From: an uncultured Bryobacterales bacterium
Lineage (GTDB): Bacteria; Acidobacteriota; Terriglobia; Bryobacterales; UBA6623
Reading direction: 5' to 3'
DNA length: 64,000 nt
Assembly (NCBI GenBank): GCA_951813065.1
Contig: CATOTH010000001.1
Coordinates: forward strand, 372,001-436,000
Notes under the pieces: model-generated
Database searches by the model: none
What the model was told of the DNA's origin: nothing
Seen by the model: only the letters and a program-made list of their open reading frames with translations
In this document: one piece after another, positions 11,329 to 19,697 of the stretch
Layout: each line of letters opens with the position of its first letter
How positions within the stretch are numbered: the stretch's first letter is position 1
Made by a program: the position numbers and the translations under genes

Positions 11329-12783
11329 TCAGAACACCCGAACAAATCCAGCCTCTACCCGATAACGCTGATAGCCGTAGATTGTGATGTTGGACTTCCG
11401 GTCCTCGCGAATCAGTGACAGCGACGGCGAGAATCCCTTGATCTGGATGAGGCGGTTATGGAACGCGAGCCTCGAGAACCACAGCTTGGTTTCGGGCGGA
11501 TCTGGACTGAACAACCGGTTGGGCTGCTCGAAGTTCGTCAGGAACATCTGTTGCGCGGCGGTGAGGGTGAAACCGAGCGGGAGGTCGTAATTGCCCATTA
11601 CACCGACCCAGCGTGAACTGTGCCGAGTGGAGAATCGATCGGTTTGCTCGCGGCCCGAGCCGCCCATGAAGCGAATGCCGAGGGACGGCAAGATGGAGTA
11701 GTTCGCGAACGCCTGAGTATTCCAACTCAACCCTGGCTTGCCGACTGGGCCGTTGAGGCTGAGCGCGGTCTGGCGCGAGGCCTCGGCACTGCCGCCGACC
11801 CACAACTTGGGCACTACCAGCCGCACGCCCTCGACGCGAACGCCGTATTGCCGGCTATACGGTAGGCCGTTGACGCTACGCCGGTCAGCCTGGAACAAGA
11901 CGCTCATTTGGCCCCTGTTGCTAAGGAATCGAGGACCAGCGTAAATTCCGTAGTTCGAGTCGTCAAACTCGCCGCCAGAGTAGTCCCTTCGGTAGACTTG
12001 GCCGCCGACCCGCAATCGGGTGACCGACTTTGGAAACAGCTTGAATGGCAATGGATGCTGAACCTCAGCCCCGAAGGCGCCCACGACTCCGATGCCGCTG
12101 GTCGCTCGGGCCTCCTCGTTGAGTTGGAACGGCAGGCCAAAGATGTTGACAGTCTGTGCCGACGTCGAAGTGTTCACGTTGGTATCCGGCGCCAACGAGA
12201 GACTCAAGCTTCCGGATGCACGCTTCCGGGCTCGGCATACCTGGATGTACCGCCGCACGTTCATGACCACCGTTGGAGGCACGTCGGCGCCAAGCACCCT
12301 GAGGAAGTGCTGCTCTGCGGCCCAGCAGTCGTCCCCCAGCAAGTGGGTGATAAGGTTGCCGGGAGGTTGAATGCAATTGCCTCGTGAAAAGAGCGCCCGT
12401 GCGAGTTCGAGGCGAACCCGCAACCGGCCCGGGTCCTTCACGAGCATCTCTCGCAGTGAACTTATCGCAAGATCGAAATGCTCCTTCGCAGGCGCCTTCT
12501 TGGGCTTGGCACCGGCTCGCACGGCAGCCTCGCCAGTAGCGATCGCAGCCAAGGCCGTGGAGAAGACCGCTTGCTCGGAGTCCGGCCGGGCTTCGCTGAT
12601 GGGTCGAATCAAGCCCAGTGCCTCGGCGGCCCTGCCTTGCGTGAGGAGCCGTTCGACCGCAACGACCGCGGCAGCGACCTGTTCGTCCGAGGGCGCGGAG
12701 GGATCGACAGCGGACGCCTGGCTGCTGCCAGACATGAACAGGCAGACCGCTACCGACAGAAGCAGCTTTCGGACTGACGGCAA
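11329..12783 (-). CDS. Slam-like (DUF560) outer-membrane beta-barrel with N-terminal TPR region
   Basis: About 484 aa if started at the TTG at 12783, which gives a normal signal peptide (VRKLLLSVAVCLFMSGSSQA). Then comes an alpha-helical TPR-like region (about 30-190) and a C-terminal barrel-like region ending in YRVEAGFVRVF with a terminal Phe. This plan matches surface lipoprotein assembly modifiers (SlamA/DUF560), which move lipoproteins to the cell surface. The start is uncertain: the frame is open upstream, with an ATG at 12897 and an ATG at 13077 preceded by AAGGAAGG, but those would put 40-100 odd residues before the signal. A short leader frame (12954-13013) lies in between. No lipoprotein client is adjacent. 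Confidence 0.65.
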   Translation of the reverse strand: MPSVRKLLLSVAVCLFMSGSSQASAVDPSAPSDEQVAAAVVAVERLLTQGRAAEALGLIRPISEARPDSEQAVFSTALAAIATGEAAVRAGAKPKKAPAKEHFDLAISSLREMLVKDPGRLRVRLELARALFSRGNCIQPPGNLITHLLGDDCWAAEQHFLRVLGADVPPTVVMNVRRYIQVCRARKRASGSLSLSLAPDTNVNTSTSAQTVNIFGLPFQLNEEARATSGIGVVGAFGAEVQHPLPFKLFPKSVTRLRVGGQVYRRDYSGGEFDDSNYGIYAGPRFLSNRGQMSVLFQADRRSVNGLPYSRQYGVRVEGVRLVVPKLWVGGSAEASRQTALSLNGPVGKPGLSWNTQAFANYSILPSLGIRFMGGSGREQTDRFSTRHSSRWVGVMGNYDLPLGFTLTAAQQMFLTNFEQPNRLFSPDPPETKLWFSRLAFHNRLIQIKGFSPSLSLIREDRKSNITIYGYQRYRVEAGFVRVF

Positions 12784-13611
12784 GTGTGTGGGGTGGATGG
12801 CCGGCGGGCTTGGCGCCGCGGGCTCGACTTCGCCGGCGCAAGCCTTCGATATCGGCAGTACGTGAATCCGGGCTAAGGGGTTAGGGTCTCGAAGCATGGG
12901 AGGAATTGCCCTGGATAGTTGGCGCTGGAGCTGCCCTGAGGCAGCCTTGGACGCTATGGGCGCACTCCCCCGAGTGGTGCCGGGCAATCCCGTGCACGTC
13001 GAATGGTATCCATCTTTCCTTCTCCTTCCAATGCTAATTCGATGCCGGCCCAGCGGGTCGCGCCCCGTCAAGGACATCGAAACCTTCCTTGAGTGCTGAC
13101 AATTCAAGTATAAGTCGTTCCCCGCAACCACTTCGAACCGCGGGGCCTCAACCCGGGACTGAAGCGGTGAGGATCGGCTCACACAACGTCCGCGACCGGT
13201 TTGGCAATTCGATCAACAAGCAAATCGCAGTCCGGTTGCGGGGTTTCCGTTATTGAATTGGACGCACGGAGCCCGGGAAACGTGACTCGCTGACAGCAAC
13301 AAACCCTCCGAATTGCCGCCATGCAGACGGGTGCGCTGTCGCGATATGGCGATGTGGTAGCCGAGAAGAAGGCTGTACGGTGATTGCAGGGAATCGGCAG
13401 TGCGCAAACCCTAGCGGTTCTCGGGTCGGTCAATGCCCGGACGGGACACGCTGCGGCTCCGCCAATTACGCCGACGACGGTCGAGCCCCGATACGACGCC
13501 GCTCGAAAAATCGATTCCATTGGGGGAGTCTTCGGGATGGTCTGCTGTCACTCCGCAGTGCGAGGCATCCATCGCTGTCACGTTGAGCCTTGGGTGATTC
13601 CCGACGGACAC
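12784..13611. other. Long region upstream of the Slam-like gene
   Basis: About 830 bp with no recognised gene. On the minus strand there is a -10-like TATACT (13112-13107), an AAGGAAGG Shine-Dalgarno (13090-13083) before the ATG at 13077, and a second strong Shine-Dalgarno-like GGAAGGAGAAGG before the ATG at 13013. The rest (13180-13611) has open frames that do not look like proteins; I see nothing else in it. Confidence 0.4.
12954..13013 (-). other. Possible 19-codon leader ORF before the Slam-like gene
   Basis: ATG at 13013, preceded by GGAAGGAGAAGG with about 4 nt spacing, encodes MDTIRRARDCPAPLGGVRP and stops at TAG (12954-12956). The ribosome-binding site is stronger than that of the main gene. 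It could be a regulatory leader peptide or chance. Confidence 0.25.
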
Positions 13612-14970
13612 TCACTGATCATCGTGGCCGGTCTCCATCAAGCCCTTTGCATCGGTCTCGACTAGGACTCTTCCGATGCGGTTCCCCTCCATCTCGGTCA
13701 CGGTGTACCGCCGGCCTTGATGTGTCACCCACTCTCCGGTGACGGGCAGGTGACCCAACCGGCTTAACAGGAACCCTGCCAGTGTTTCGAACCCAGCATC
13801 GGATGGAAGCTCGATGCCGTGCCTCGTGTCGAGATCCACGATATTCGTGATCCCGTCGATTTCCAGTGTGCCGTCAATCTCCAGGGTATCGGCCGGTTCA
13901 TGCTCTTCGCGAATCTCCCCAACAATCTGCTCGATCGCGTCCTCGGCGGTAACCACTCCCACGACCGTGCCGAATTCGTCGACGACCGCAGCCATTTGGT
14001 AGTGCCGTCTCTGGAATTCCTGGAGCAGTTCAAACAAGTCCTTGGTTTCTGGCACGAATTCCAGGTCGCGCAGAAAGGACTTCATGCGAAACACCGGGGC
14101 GGGCCGGTCTAGGAGCTGCCAGCGGCGCCTGTGCTGAATGAACGCCCAGAAATCCTTTCCGTGCAACACTCCGACAAGATTTTCCGGAGAGTTCTCGTAG
14201 ACCGGCACTCTGGAATGCCGGTGCATGGCAAGGCAGTCCACGACTTGATCGAATGACGCATTCGAAGGAAGTGAGACAAGATCCTTACGTGGCACCATGA
14301 TCTCCCGGACAGTCAGGTCGTAGAAGTCAATTGCTCGTTCCAGCAACTCCCGCTGCTGCCCGCCCGCCTTGCCCGGCAGGGCGACTGCCGCGAAGACATG
14401 CTTCAGTTCGTCAGTGGTATACGATGCACCCGTTTCTGGAGCCTGAAGCCTCATCATCCGAAGAATGCCCCACGCAGATCCCTTCACAAGCGAGACGAAG
14501 AATCCGGTTGACTTCGCAAAGATCTGCAGCGGCGGAGCGACGGCAAGAGCCAGGCGCTCCGCGCGCGCGATCGCTACGTTCTTGGGAACCACCTCCCCGA
14601 GCACCATGTGAAGGAACGTGATGCAGAGGAAAGCGACGCCGAAGGAGAGCACATGAACGGCACCGTCGCTAGGCGCTACCGGCAAGCGAAGGAAGAGCGT
14701 TTGCATCGGACCGTGCAGCGTGCTCTCCGCAGCCCAGCCCAGCGCAAGGCTGGCGAGCGTGACTCCCAACTGGGTCGCCGACAGCATGCGGCCCGGTGCC
14801 TCAACCAGATCGAGAGCGAGTCGCGCGGGGCGGTTTCCCGCTTCCGCGAGCTGGCGGAGACGGGTCTTGCGAACTGAAACCAGTGCAACTTCGGCAGCTG
14901 CGAAGAAGCTGTTCACGCCCAAGAGAGCGAGCAGGAACACCATCCGCAAGCCGGCGGGCAATTCTTCCAT
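13612..14970 (-). CDS. CNNM/CBS-pair transporter-like protein (HlyC/CorC family)
   Basis: A 452-aa inner-membrane protein: a CNNM (DUF21) domain with about four hydrophobic helices (1-190, starting GLRMVFLLALLGVNSFFAAAE), a CBS pair (about 205-335, with IMVPRKDLVSLP at its start), and a C-terminal CorC/HlyC domain (about 350-440). Members are linked to Mg2+/Co2+ efflux or magnesium homeostasis. It starts 18 nt after the stop of the GNAT gene on the same strand, so the two probably share a transcript. MVFLL at 14943 is an alternative start. The TlyC-hemolysin label sometimes given to this family is not supported as a function. Confidence 0.88.
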   Translation of the reverse strand: MEELPAGLRMVFLLALLGVNSFFAAAEVALVSVRKTRLRQLAEAGNRPARLALDLVEAPGRMLSATQLGVTLASLALGWAAESTLHGPMQTLFLRLPVAPSDGAVHVLSFGVAFLCITFLHMVLGEVVPKNVAIARAERLALAVAPPLQIFAKSTGFFVSLVKGSAWGILRMMRLQAPETGASYTTDELKHVFAAVALPGKAGGQQRELLERAIDFYDLTVREIMVPRKDLVSLPSNASFDQVVDCLAMHRHSRVPVYENSPENLVGVLHGKDFWAFIQHRRRWQLLDRPAPVFRMKSFLRDLEFVPETKDLFELLQEFQRRHYQMAAVVDEFGTVVGVVTAEDAIEQIVGEIREEHEPADTLEIDGTLEIDGITNIVDLDTRHGIELPSDAGFETLAGFLLSRLGHLPVTGEWVTHQGRRYTVTEMEGNRIGRVLVETDAKGLMETGHDDQ

Positions 14971-14988
14971 GGGACAGTCCGGCGCCGG

Positions 14989-15465
14989 CTACCGCTCTTC
15001 CGGCGTCCTGCGGTCAATCACGAAATCGTTCTCGTACATGTGAAACACTGTCTGCTCAAGCCCCAACCGCCGGTAGGCATCTTGCGCCGCACGGTTCTCG
15101 CGTTCCACGTAGAGGCGGATGCCGCAGACTCCGTGGTCGGTGGACATCTCGAGAATGCGGTCGTAGAGAGCCCTGAGCACCCCTTTCCGGCGGTACTCCG
15201 GCCGGACGTAGACACTCTGGAGCCACCAAAACACTCCATTGCGCCAATCACTCCACTCAAAGGTAAGGCCGAGCTGCCCCGCTGGCTCGCCCGCATCCGT
15301 CTCGGCCAGCAAATAGAAACCGCGCGTGGCATCTTGAAGCACCGTCGCAACACCCGCTCGCAGGCGATCAAGGTCGAGCTTGACGCCCTCGGATTCTGAG
15401 GCCAGCAACGCATTGAATTCGACAATGGTTTGGAGGTCCGTCAACCGCGCACGCCGGATGTGCAT
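14989..15465 (-). CDS. GNAT-family N-acetyltransferase
   Basis: A 158-aa cytosolic acetyltransferase. The acetyl-CoA-binding motif A is visible as LQSVYVRPEYRRKGVLRALY (about 84-103), followed by CGIRLYVERENRAAQDAYRR and a final GLEQTVFHMYE strand, the usual GNAT order. The substrate is unknown; the nearest relatives act on small amines or protein N termini. I chose the ATG at 15465 because the fold begins right after it (MHIRRARLTDLQTI) and TATGAT lies 6 nt upstream. It is divergent from the exported protein at 15515 and leads the CNNM gene. Confidence 0.85.
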   Translation of the reverse strand: MHIRRARLTDLQTIVEFNALLASESEGVKLDLDRLRAGVATVLQDATRGFYLLAETDAGEPAGQLGLTFEWSDWRNGVFWWLQSVYVRPEYRRKGVLRALYDRILEMSTDHGVCGIRLYVERENRAAQDAYRRLGLEQTVFHMYENDFVIDRRTPEER

Positions 15466-15471
15466 GCCTCC

Positions 15472-15477
15472 ATCATA
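15472..15477 (-). promoter_or_regulatory. -10-like TATGAT, 6 nt before the GNAT ATG
   Basis: TATGAT on the minus strand is followed by GGAGGC and the ATG at 15465. The GGAGG is too close to the ATG for a normal Shine-Dalgarno, so a leaderless start is the simpler reading. Confidence 0.5.
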
Positions 15478-15499
15478 GGGTCGGGCCCCTGACATGACG

Positions 15500-15505
15500 T
15501 ACACT
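15500..15505 (+). promoter_or_regulatory. -10-like TACACT, 9 nt before the ATG at 15515
   Basis: TACACT followed by CTTATCCAT and ATG, with no Shine-Dalgarno. It faces the GNAT promoter across about 22 bp in a divergent arrangement. Confidence 0.45.
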
Positions 15506-15514
15506 CTTATCCAT

Positions 15515-16003
15515 ATGGGCCGTTTGGGAGCGCTCATGGCTCTGTGCGCACTAGCCCTGCTTGGACAGCAGGAACAGGAGCACAACAAGCTGGGACTGCC
15601 GAACCCAGACAAACAGGACGTGCCGTACCTGGTTCACGGGAGCCGGATTCTTGAACTTGAGCAGGCGGAAGCGGTGGAGGACGAATCGAAGAACCAGCTC
15701 CGCTATTGGATTCCTGGCAGTGGAGCGGAAGTGAGGACACCACTGGCTGCGCCGGAATTCTTGTTCGACTCGAGCTTGATCGATCCGCGCGATCTGAGGC
15801 TCTACCGTTTCGAAGTCGTCAAGGGTCAGCGCGAGGTGCTGTATCGCAAGAAAAAGAAGGTTGTGGCAGAGCCGTACTTCCTCCAACTCGACGGTGTGGA
15901 AGGCCGGGTCGTGCGCATCCGCGTCAGCGCAAGCCTGCCACCCGGCGAATACGGCCTCACGCCGATCCGAAGCAATGCGGTGTTCTCGTTCGCGGTCTTC
16001 TGA
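15515..16003 (+). CDS. Exported protein of unknown function
   Basis: A 162-aa hypothetical protein. Residues 1-17 (MGRLGALMALCALALLG) form a signal peptide; the mature part is charged and contains a KKKK patch (YRKKKKVVAEPYF). It ends in a beta-rich stretch (PPGEYGLTPIRSNAVFSFAVF) that suggests a small Ig-like or beta-sandwich fold in the periplasm. I recognise no family. The start at 15515 rather than 15494 gives the clean signal peptide and places TACACT 9 nt upstream. It is divergent from the GNAT gene and convergent with the downstream isomerase. Confidence 0.65.
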   Translation: MGRLGALMALCALALLGQQEQEHNKLGLPNPDKQDVPYLVHGSRILELEQAEAVEDESKNQLRYWIPGSGAEVRTPLAAPEFLFDSSLIDPRDLRLYRFEVVKGQREVLYRKKKKVVAEPYFLQLDGVEGRVVRIRVSASLPPGEYGLTPIRSNAVFSFAVF

Positions 16004-16053
16004 AGCGATCGCTGCCGGTGCGGCCAGCGGGCCGGCAATCTGGACTCGGCCGG

Positions 16054-16914
16054 CTAACTTCGCAGGCCAGCGATCTCCGCCCGCAGGTATCGGATTGACC
16101 GATTGACGATTTCCTCCGATCCGGGCGAAAAGTCAAAGACCTCCATCGACACCCAGCCGCCGAACTCGCGGTCCCGGGCAACCTGAAGGACGGGCTTGAA
16201 GTCGTAGCCCCCATCCGGGCGCGGATAGCTACCATCCAGCTCGTTTACGTGAATATGCCGAATCTTCTCCCAGTGGCGCCGTGCCAATTGATCGTGGGGC
16301 TCCGTCTCATCGACGGCGTTGTGCGAATCGAACATCGTCTGCACGTTCGGGCTGGCGATCTCGTCCACAATCTCTGCAGCTCGGTCCAAGGTCACAATCA
16401 CGTCACACTGGTCCAAAGGCAGCGCCTCCACGCAGAGCGTGACACCGGCAGCCTCCAAATCGGGCACGACGGAGCGCACTCCCTCGACGTAGTTTGCCTC
16501 CGCCTGCTCCCGCGTGAGCCCTCCTACGGTGCGTCTTTGCGCCGGCGAACCAAACACCATCACACCGCCGGTAGTTCCTGACGGCCTCAAATCCGCGCAG
16601 AGCTCGACGAGACCGCGCACATAGTCCCAGCTATGTCGTCGCACGGCTCGGTGGGGCGTCGTGACTTGCAGCCCCTCGGGCCCCACTGTCAGCCAATGCA
16701 GACCCACGAATCTGAGGCCCTCCGAGACGATGATGTCCCTTACCTCCCGTCGGCGGTCGGCAGGCAGCTGGGTTGCATTTTGCATGAGGGTGAACGGTGC
16801 GATCTCGATGCCATCCCAGCCCGCCCTCTTGATGGAGCGGCATGCTTCCGCGAATTCGGTTTGGCCGTACAACTCATTGCAAACGGAGAGCTTGAATCGG
16901 AAATCCTCAGCCAC
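16054..16914 (-). CDS. Sugar phosphate isomerase/epimerase-like TIM barrel
   Basis: A 286-aa AP-endonuclease-2-type TIM barrel (xylose isomerase-like superfamily). Strand-end metal ligands are apparent: Glu in TLCVEALPLDQ, Asp/His in QTMFDSHNAVDE, His in IRHIHVNELDG and Glu in VSMEVFDFSPG. Members isomerise or epimerise sugars or inositols, or act as hydroxypyruvate isomerases. The start is a GTG with TAAAGT 6 nt upstream and no ribosome-binding site. No signal peptide, so it is cytosolic. A second, exported member of the superfamily lies at 17378. The substrate cannot be assigned. Confidence 0.82.
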   Translation of the reverse strand: MAEDFRFKLSVCNELYGQTEFAEACRSIKRAGWDGIEIAPFTLMQNATQLPADRRREVRDIIVSEGLRFVGLHWLTVGPEGLQVTTPHRAVRRHSWDYVRGLVELCADLRPSGTTGGVMVFGSPAQRRTVGGLTREQAEANYVEGVRSVVPDLEAAGVTLCVEALPLDQCDVIVTLDRAAEIVDEIASPNVQTMFDSHNAVDETEPHDQLARRHWEKIRHIHVNELDGSYPRPDGGYDFKPVLQVARDREFGGWVSMEVFDFSPGSEEIVNRSIRYLRAEIAGLRS

Positions 16915-16920
16915 CAGACC

Positions 16921-16926
16921 ACTTTA
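16921..16926 (-). promoter_or_regulatory. -10-like TAAAGT, 6 nt before the GTG at 16914
   Basis: On the minus strand TAAAGT-GGTCTG-GTG. The same spacing and a similar hexamer occur before leuC (TAAACT-6 nt-GTG), which supports leaderless GTG starts. Confidence 0.5.
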
Positions 16927-17346
16927 CAGCAACCGTTTCGGCCAAGTCGATTCACGGACTCGGCCCTTCAACGGGGCGCCGACTAAAACGGCAAGCGAGA
17001 GAAGGTGTCCTCGATTTTCACTGAGATACCGCGTTGCTATGGTGGGTCTGTACCTGTTGACCCTTGAGATGCGGTGTATCCGCGACATAGGCCACGAAAC
17101 AGCAGCACGGAGCGTGGTTTGCGCGGGAATTGCTATTTTCTGCTGAGTTTGGGATCTCCTGGAGCACGCATTGGCAAATTGAAGCAAGCGTGAAGTACCG
17201 CAGACCCCGCTGGCTGGGCAACATGGTTGGTGGGACGGTCCTGAACTCGGAAATCCTCCCCTTTATTGTGACGGGTACGCCTGGTCCGTGTGAGGGGTCC
17301 ATAGTCGGGAGAGGCGGACGACAAACTGCGGAAGCCCCGAAGTCGG

Positions 17347-17367
17347 AATATGGCACAATGTCATATT
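17347..17367. promoter_or_regulatory. Inverted repeat AATATG-N9-CATATT before the Tat-exported isomerase
   Basis: A perfect 6-bp inverted repeat (17347-17352 and 17362-17367) just upstream of GGAGAG (17368-17373) and the ATG at 17378. It overlaps the expected promoter position, so a dimeric repressor site is possible. Confidence 0.35.
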
Positions 17368-17377
17368 GGAGAGTTTT

Positions 17378-18271
17378 ATGAAAAGAGCTTCGACGCGCCG
17401 GGAATTCAGCTGTTCATTGCTGGGAGCCGGTCTCGGAATTGCCGCAACACGATCTGCCTCGGGACACGACCGGATCGACTCCACATTCAACGGAGTCGCG
17501 ATAGGGGCACAGAGTTACAGCTTTCGCGACCGGCCGCTGGACCAAGCGATCGCGGACATGAAGACGATCGGCATAGGCACCTGCGAACTGTGGAGCGGTC
17601 ACCTTGAGCCCCTGCGCGAACTCCGGCGAGCCGAAAACGGGCGCGAGAAACTACGCGCCTACCGGCTTGAGACGCCGATCAGCCATTTCGAGGACATCGG
17701 AAGCCAGTTCCACGAGGCGGGCATCGAGTTGAACGCGTTCAACTACAGTTTCCGTGACGATTTCACCGATGACGAGATCGCTCGTGGGTTTGAGATGGCT
17801 AAGGCCATGGGTGCAAACGCGCTGACCGCTTCCGGGACGGTCAGTGTCGCGCCGCGTGTGAACAAATACGCGAAGCGCTACGGCCTGCTTGTCGGCATGC
17901 ACAATCATTCGAGGATCAGGGAGAACGAGTTCGCAACTCCAGCTGACTTCGCCGCCGCTTCGAAGGGCAACAGCCACATCGTGGTAAATCTTGATATCGG
18001 GCACTTCGTCGCGGCGGGCTTCGATCCCATCGACTACATCACCAAGCACTACGGCGACATCGTCGCACTGCACATCAAGGATCGCAAGTCCGACCAGGGG
18101 GCGAACGTGGTATTCGGTGAGGGCGACACACCGATCCGAGAAGTGCTGGGATTGCTTAGAGACAAAGGGTACGGGATCCCGGCAAACATCGAGTACGAGT
18201 ACAAGGGCGGCGACACAGTGGAGGAAGTCGGCAAGTGCTTCAACTACTGCAAGCAGGCACTCGCTTCATAA
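17378..18271 (+). CDS. Tat-exported sugar phosphate isomerase/epimerase-like TIM barrel
   Basis: A 297-aa protein with a twin-arginine signal (STRREFSCSLLGAGLG, about 5-20) and a TIM barrel of the xylose isomerase-like superfamily. Visible ligand motifs are LLVGMHNHSR, VVNLDIGHFVAAG, ALHIKDRKSD and ANIEYEYKGG at the C terminus. Tat export implies folding with a metal in the cytosol and work in the periplasm. The ATG at 17378 is chosen over 17366 because GGAGAG lies 4 nt upstream. A 12-bp GC palindrome (18279-18290) follows the stop. It is likely carbohydrate-related; substrate unknown. Confidence 0.82.
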   Translation: MKRASTRREFSCSLLGAGLGIAATRSASGHDRIDSTFNGVAIGAQSYSFRDRPLDQAIADMKTIGIGTCELWSGHLEPLRELRRAENGREKLRAYRLETPISHFEDIGSQFHEAGIELNAFNYSFRDDFTDDEIARGFEMAKAMGANALTASGTVSVAPRVNKYAKRYGLLVGMHNHSRIRENEFATPADFAAASKGNSHIVVNLDIGHFVAAGFDPIDYITKHYGDIVALHIKDRKSDQGANVVFGEGDTPIREVLGLLRDKGYGIPANIEYEYKGGDTVEEVGKCFNYCKQALAS

Positions 18272-18278
18272 GGGGTTG

Positions 18279-18290
18279 CGCCCGCGGGCG
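18279..18290 (+). terminator. GC palindrome after the Tat-exported isomerase
   Basis: CGCCCGCGGGCG is a perfect palindrome starting 8 nt past the stop codon. It lacks a U-tract and has almost no loop, so terminator function is only possible. Confidence 0.2.
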
Positions 18291-18343
18291 ACTGGCCCAG
18301 GCCGCGAGTCCATTGGGGCCAGATCTTGCCAAGCTGCTTGGGG

Positions 18344-18349
18344 GATAAT
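18344..18349 (+). promoter_or_regulatory. -10-like GATAAT, 10 nt before the ispD ATG
   Basis: GATAAT followed by CTCCGAAGGC and the ATG at 18360. A shifted reading TAATCT would leave 8 nt. No good Shine-Dalgarno. Confidence 0.45.
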
Positions 18350-18359
18350 CTCCGAAGGC

Positions 18360-19091
18360 ATGACGGTAGCTGCCATTCTCCCAGCAGCCGGGCACGGTAC
18401 CCGAATGGGGAAGGCTGCGGCGGTGCGTTACGGAAGCGACCGCAAGCAGTTCATGCGCCTAGGCGGCGAGCCGATCCTGGCCCTGACGATCCGCAAGTTT
18501 CTGGCTGTTTCCAGCGTCCGCGAGATTCTGGTGGCTGTTCCCGAAGGCAGCCTGGGCGCCGTGCAGGACATGCTTGGAAGCGTGGGAGCTACGCAGCAGC
18601 TGAGAATTGTAGCTGGAGGCCGCAACAGGCAGGAGTCCGTCGGGGTTTGCCTGGATGCCGTTTCGCCGGAGTGCGAGATCGTTGCCGTGCATGACGGAGT
18701 TCGGCCGTTCGTCCCGGTCGCCCTAATCGAGGAGGCAATCGCCGAAGCGGCAGTCAGGCAGGCGGTCATCCTGGGCATGCCAGCGGAGGAGACCGTCAAG
18801 CAGGTCAGCCACAAGGTGGTGCAAGCGACCTTGCCTCGGGAACGCATCATGCTCGCTCAAACACCACAGGTGTTCACAGTGGAACTGCTGAGACGTGCTT
18901 TCGCCAAGGCCCGGCGCGACGGTTTCGTCGGGACGGACGAAGCGAGCATGATCGAGCACCTTAACGAGGACGTTTACGTGATGCGGGGAAGCGAGCGCAA
19001 CATCAAGATCACGCGACCGCACCATATGTCGCTCGCCCAGTTGTACTTCGAAGAAGAGAGTCGTGAATCCGCCGCCGATCGTCAGTCTTGA
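18360..19091 (+). CDS. ispD: 2-C-methyl-D-erythritol 4-phosphate cytidylyltransferase IspD
   Basis: A 243-aa enzyme of the MEP isoprenoid pathway, joining MEP and CTP to CDP-ME. The nucleotide-binding start AAILPAAGHGTRMG is clear, with the Lys of DRKQFMRLGGEPIL, the EIVAVHDGVRPFV active-site motif, and the C-terminal GSERNIKITRPHHMSLA. A longer open frame begins at 17991, but the conserved N terminus fixes the ATG at 18360. It overlaps ispF by 29 nt, so the next two MEP-branch enzymes are translationally coupled; in some bacteria they are fused. The 8-residue insertion near residues 21-28 is unremarkable. Confidence 0.95.
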   Translation: MTVAAILPAAGHGTRMGKAAAVRYGSDRKQFMRLGGEPILALTIRKFLAVSSVREILVAVPEGSLGAVQDMLGSVGATQQLRIVAGGRNRQESVGVCLDAVSPECEIVAVHDGVRPFVPVALIEEAIAEAAVRQAVILGMPAEETVKQVSHKVVQATLPRERIMLAQTPQVFTVELLRRAFAKARRDGFVGTDEASMIEHLNEDVYVMRGSERNIKITRPHHMSLAQLYFEEESRESAADRQS

Positions 19092-19593
19092 ACCGCCCGA
19101 GTTCCGCACGGGGGTCGGATATGACGCCCATCGATTGGCAACGGGGCGCAAGCTGGTGATTGGAGGCATCGAGATAGCCGCTGACAAGGGATTGGTCGGC
19201 CACTCTGACGCAGACATCCTGCTGCATGCCATCACTGACGCAATGCTCGGTGCAGCGGCCCAGGGCGATATCGGCGAACTGTTTCCCAACAGCGACCCTC
19301 AGTGGCAAGGCGCCGACAGCAGCATTTTTGCCAGGCAAGCTGCGGAGATCCTCGAGAGCTACGGCTGGAGAATAGTCAATGTCGATGCCGTGGTCGTGAT
19401 CGAGCGGCCGAAGCTATTGCCCTACCGTGAAGTCATCCGAGAGAACATAGCGTCCATTCTCAAGATCCGGACGAGCGCGGTCGGGCTCAAGGCCAAGACC
19501 GGCGAGGGTGTTGGTCCTGTCGGAACAGAACAGATGGCTGAGGCTCACGCTGTGGTCCTGATCGCACGGAGTGGCCAGCCGAAGTTGATGTGA
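19063..19593 (+). CDS. ispF: 2-C-methyl-D-erythritol 2,4-cyclodiphosphate synthase IspF
   Basis: A 176-aa enzyme that cyclises CDP-ME 2-phosphate with release of CMP. The signature RTGVGYDAHRL carries the zinc ligands Asp and His; GLVGHSDADILLHAITDA supplies the third histidine, and GLKAKTGEGVG and EQMAEAHAVVLI are the expected C-terminal motifs. The N terminus is about 15 residues longer than usual because translation begins at a GTG (19063) inside ispD. Tight overlap argues for coupled translation. Works as a cytosolic trimer in the family. Confidence 0.94.
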   Translation: MNPPPIVSLEPPEFRTGVGYDAHRLATGRKLVIGGIEIAADKGLVGHSDADILLHAITDAMLGAAAQGDIGELFPNSDPQWQGADSSIFARQAAEILESYGWRIVNVDAVVVIERPKLLPYREVIRENIASILKIRTSAVGLKAKTGEGVGPVGTEQMAEAHAVVLIARSGQPKLM

Positions 19594-19682
19594 TCGTGGT
19601 CGGGGTGCTACGGGCAGGCGGTTTACGGTCCGGCATCGAGGAGACTGCATGTCAATAAGCGGCACGAAACCGCCTAAGCGCG

Positions 19683-19688
19683 TATAAT
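19683..19688 (+). promoter_or_regulatory. -10 TATAAT, 9 nt before the ATG at 19698
   Basis: A consensus TATAAT followed by TCAGGCGAC and ATG, with no Shine-Dalgarno and no good -35. One of the clearest leaderless-type starts in the window. Confidence 0.6.
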
Positions 19689-19697
19689 TCAGGCGAC

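Noticed and set aside
13179..13520. 113-codon minus-strand ORF in the gene-free region
   Set aside because: No domain features; Cys/Arg/Ala-rich composition as expected from an antisense or non-coding GC-rich frame.
17351..17366. TGGCAC... as a sigma54 -24 element
   Set aside because: The -12 position has no TTGCW at the required spacing.
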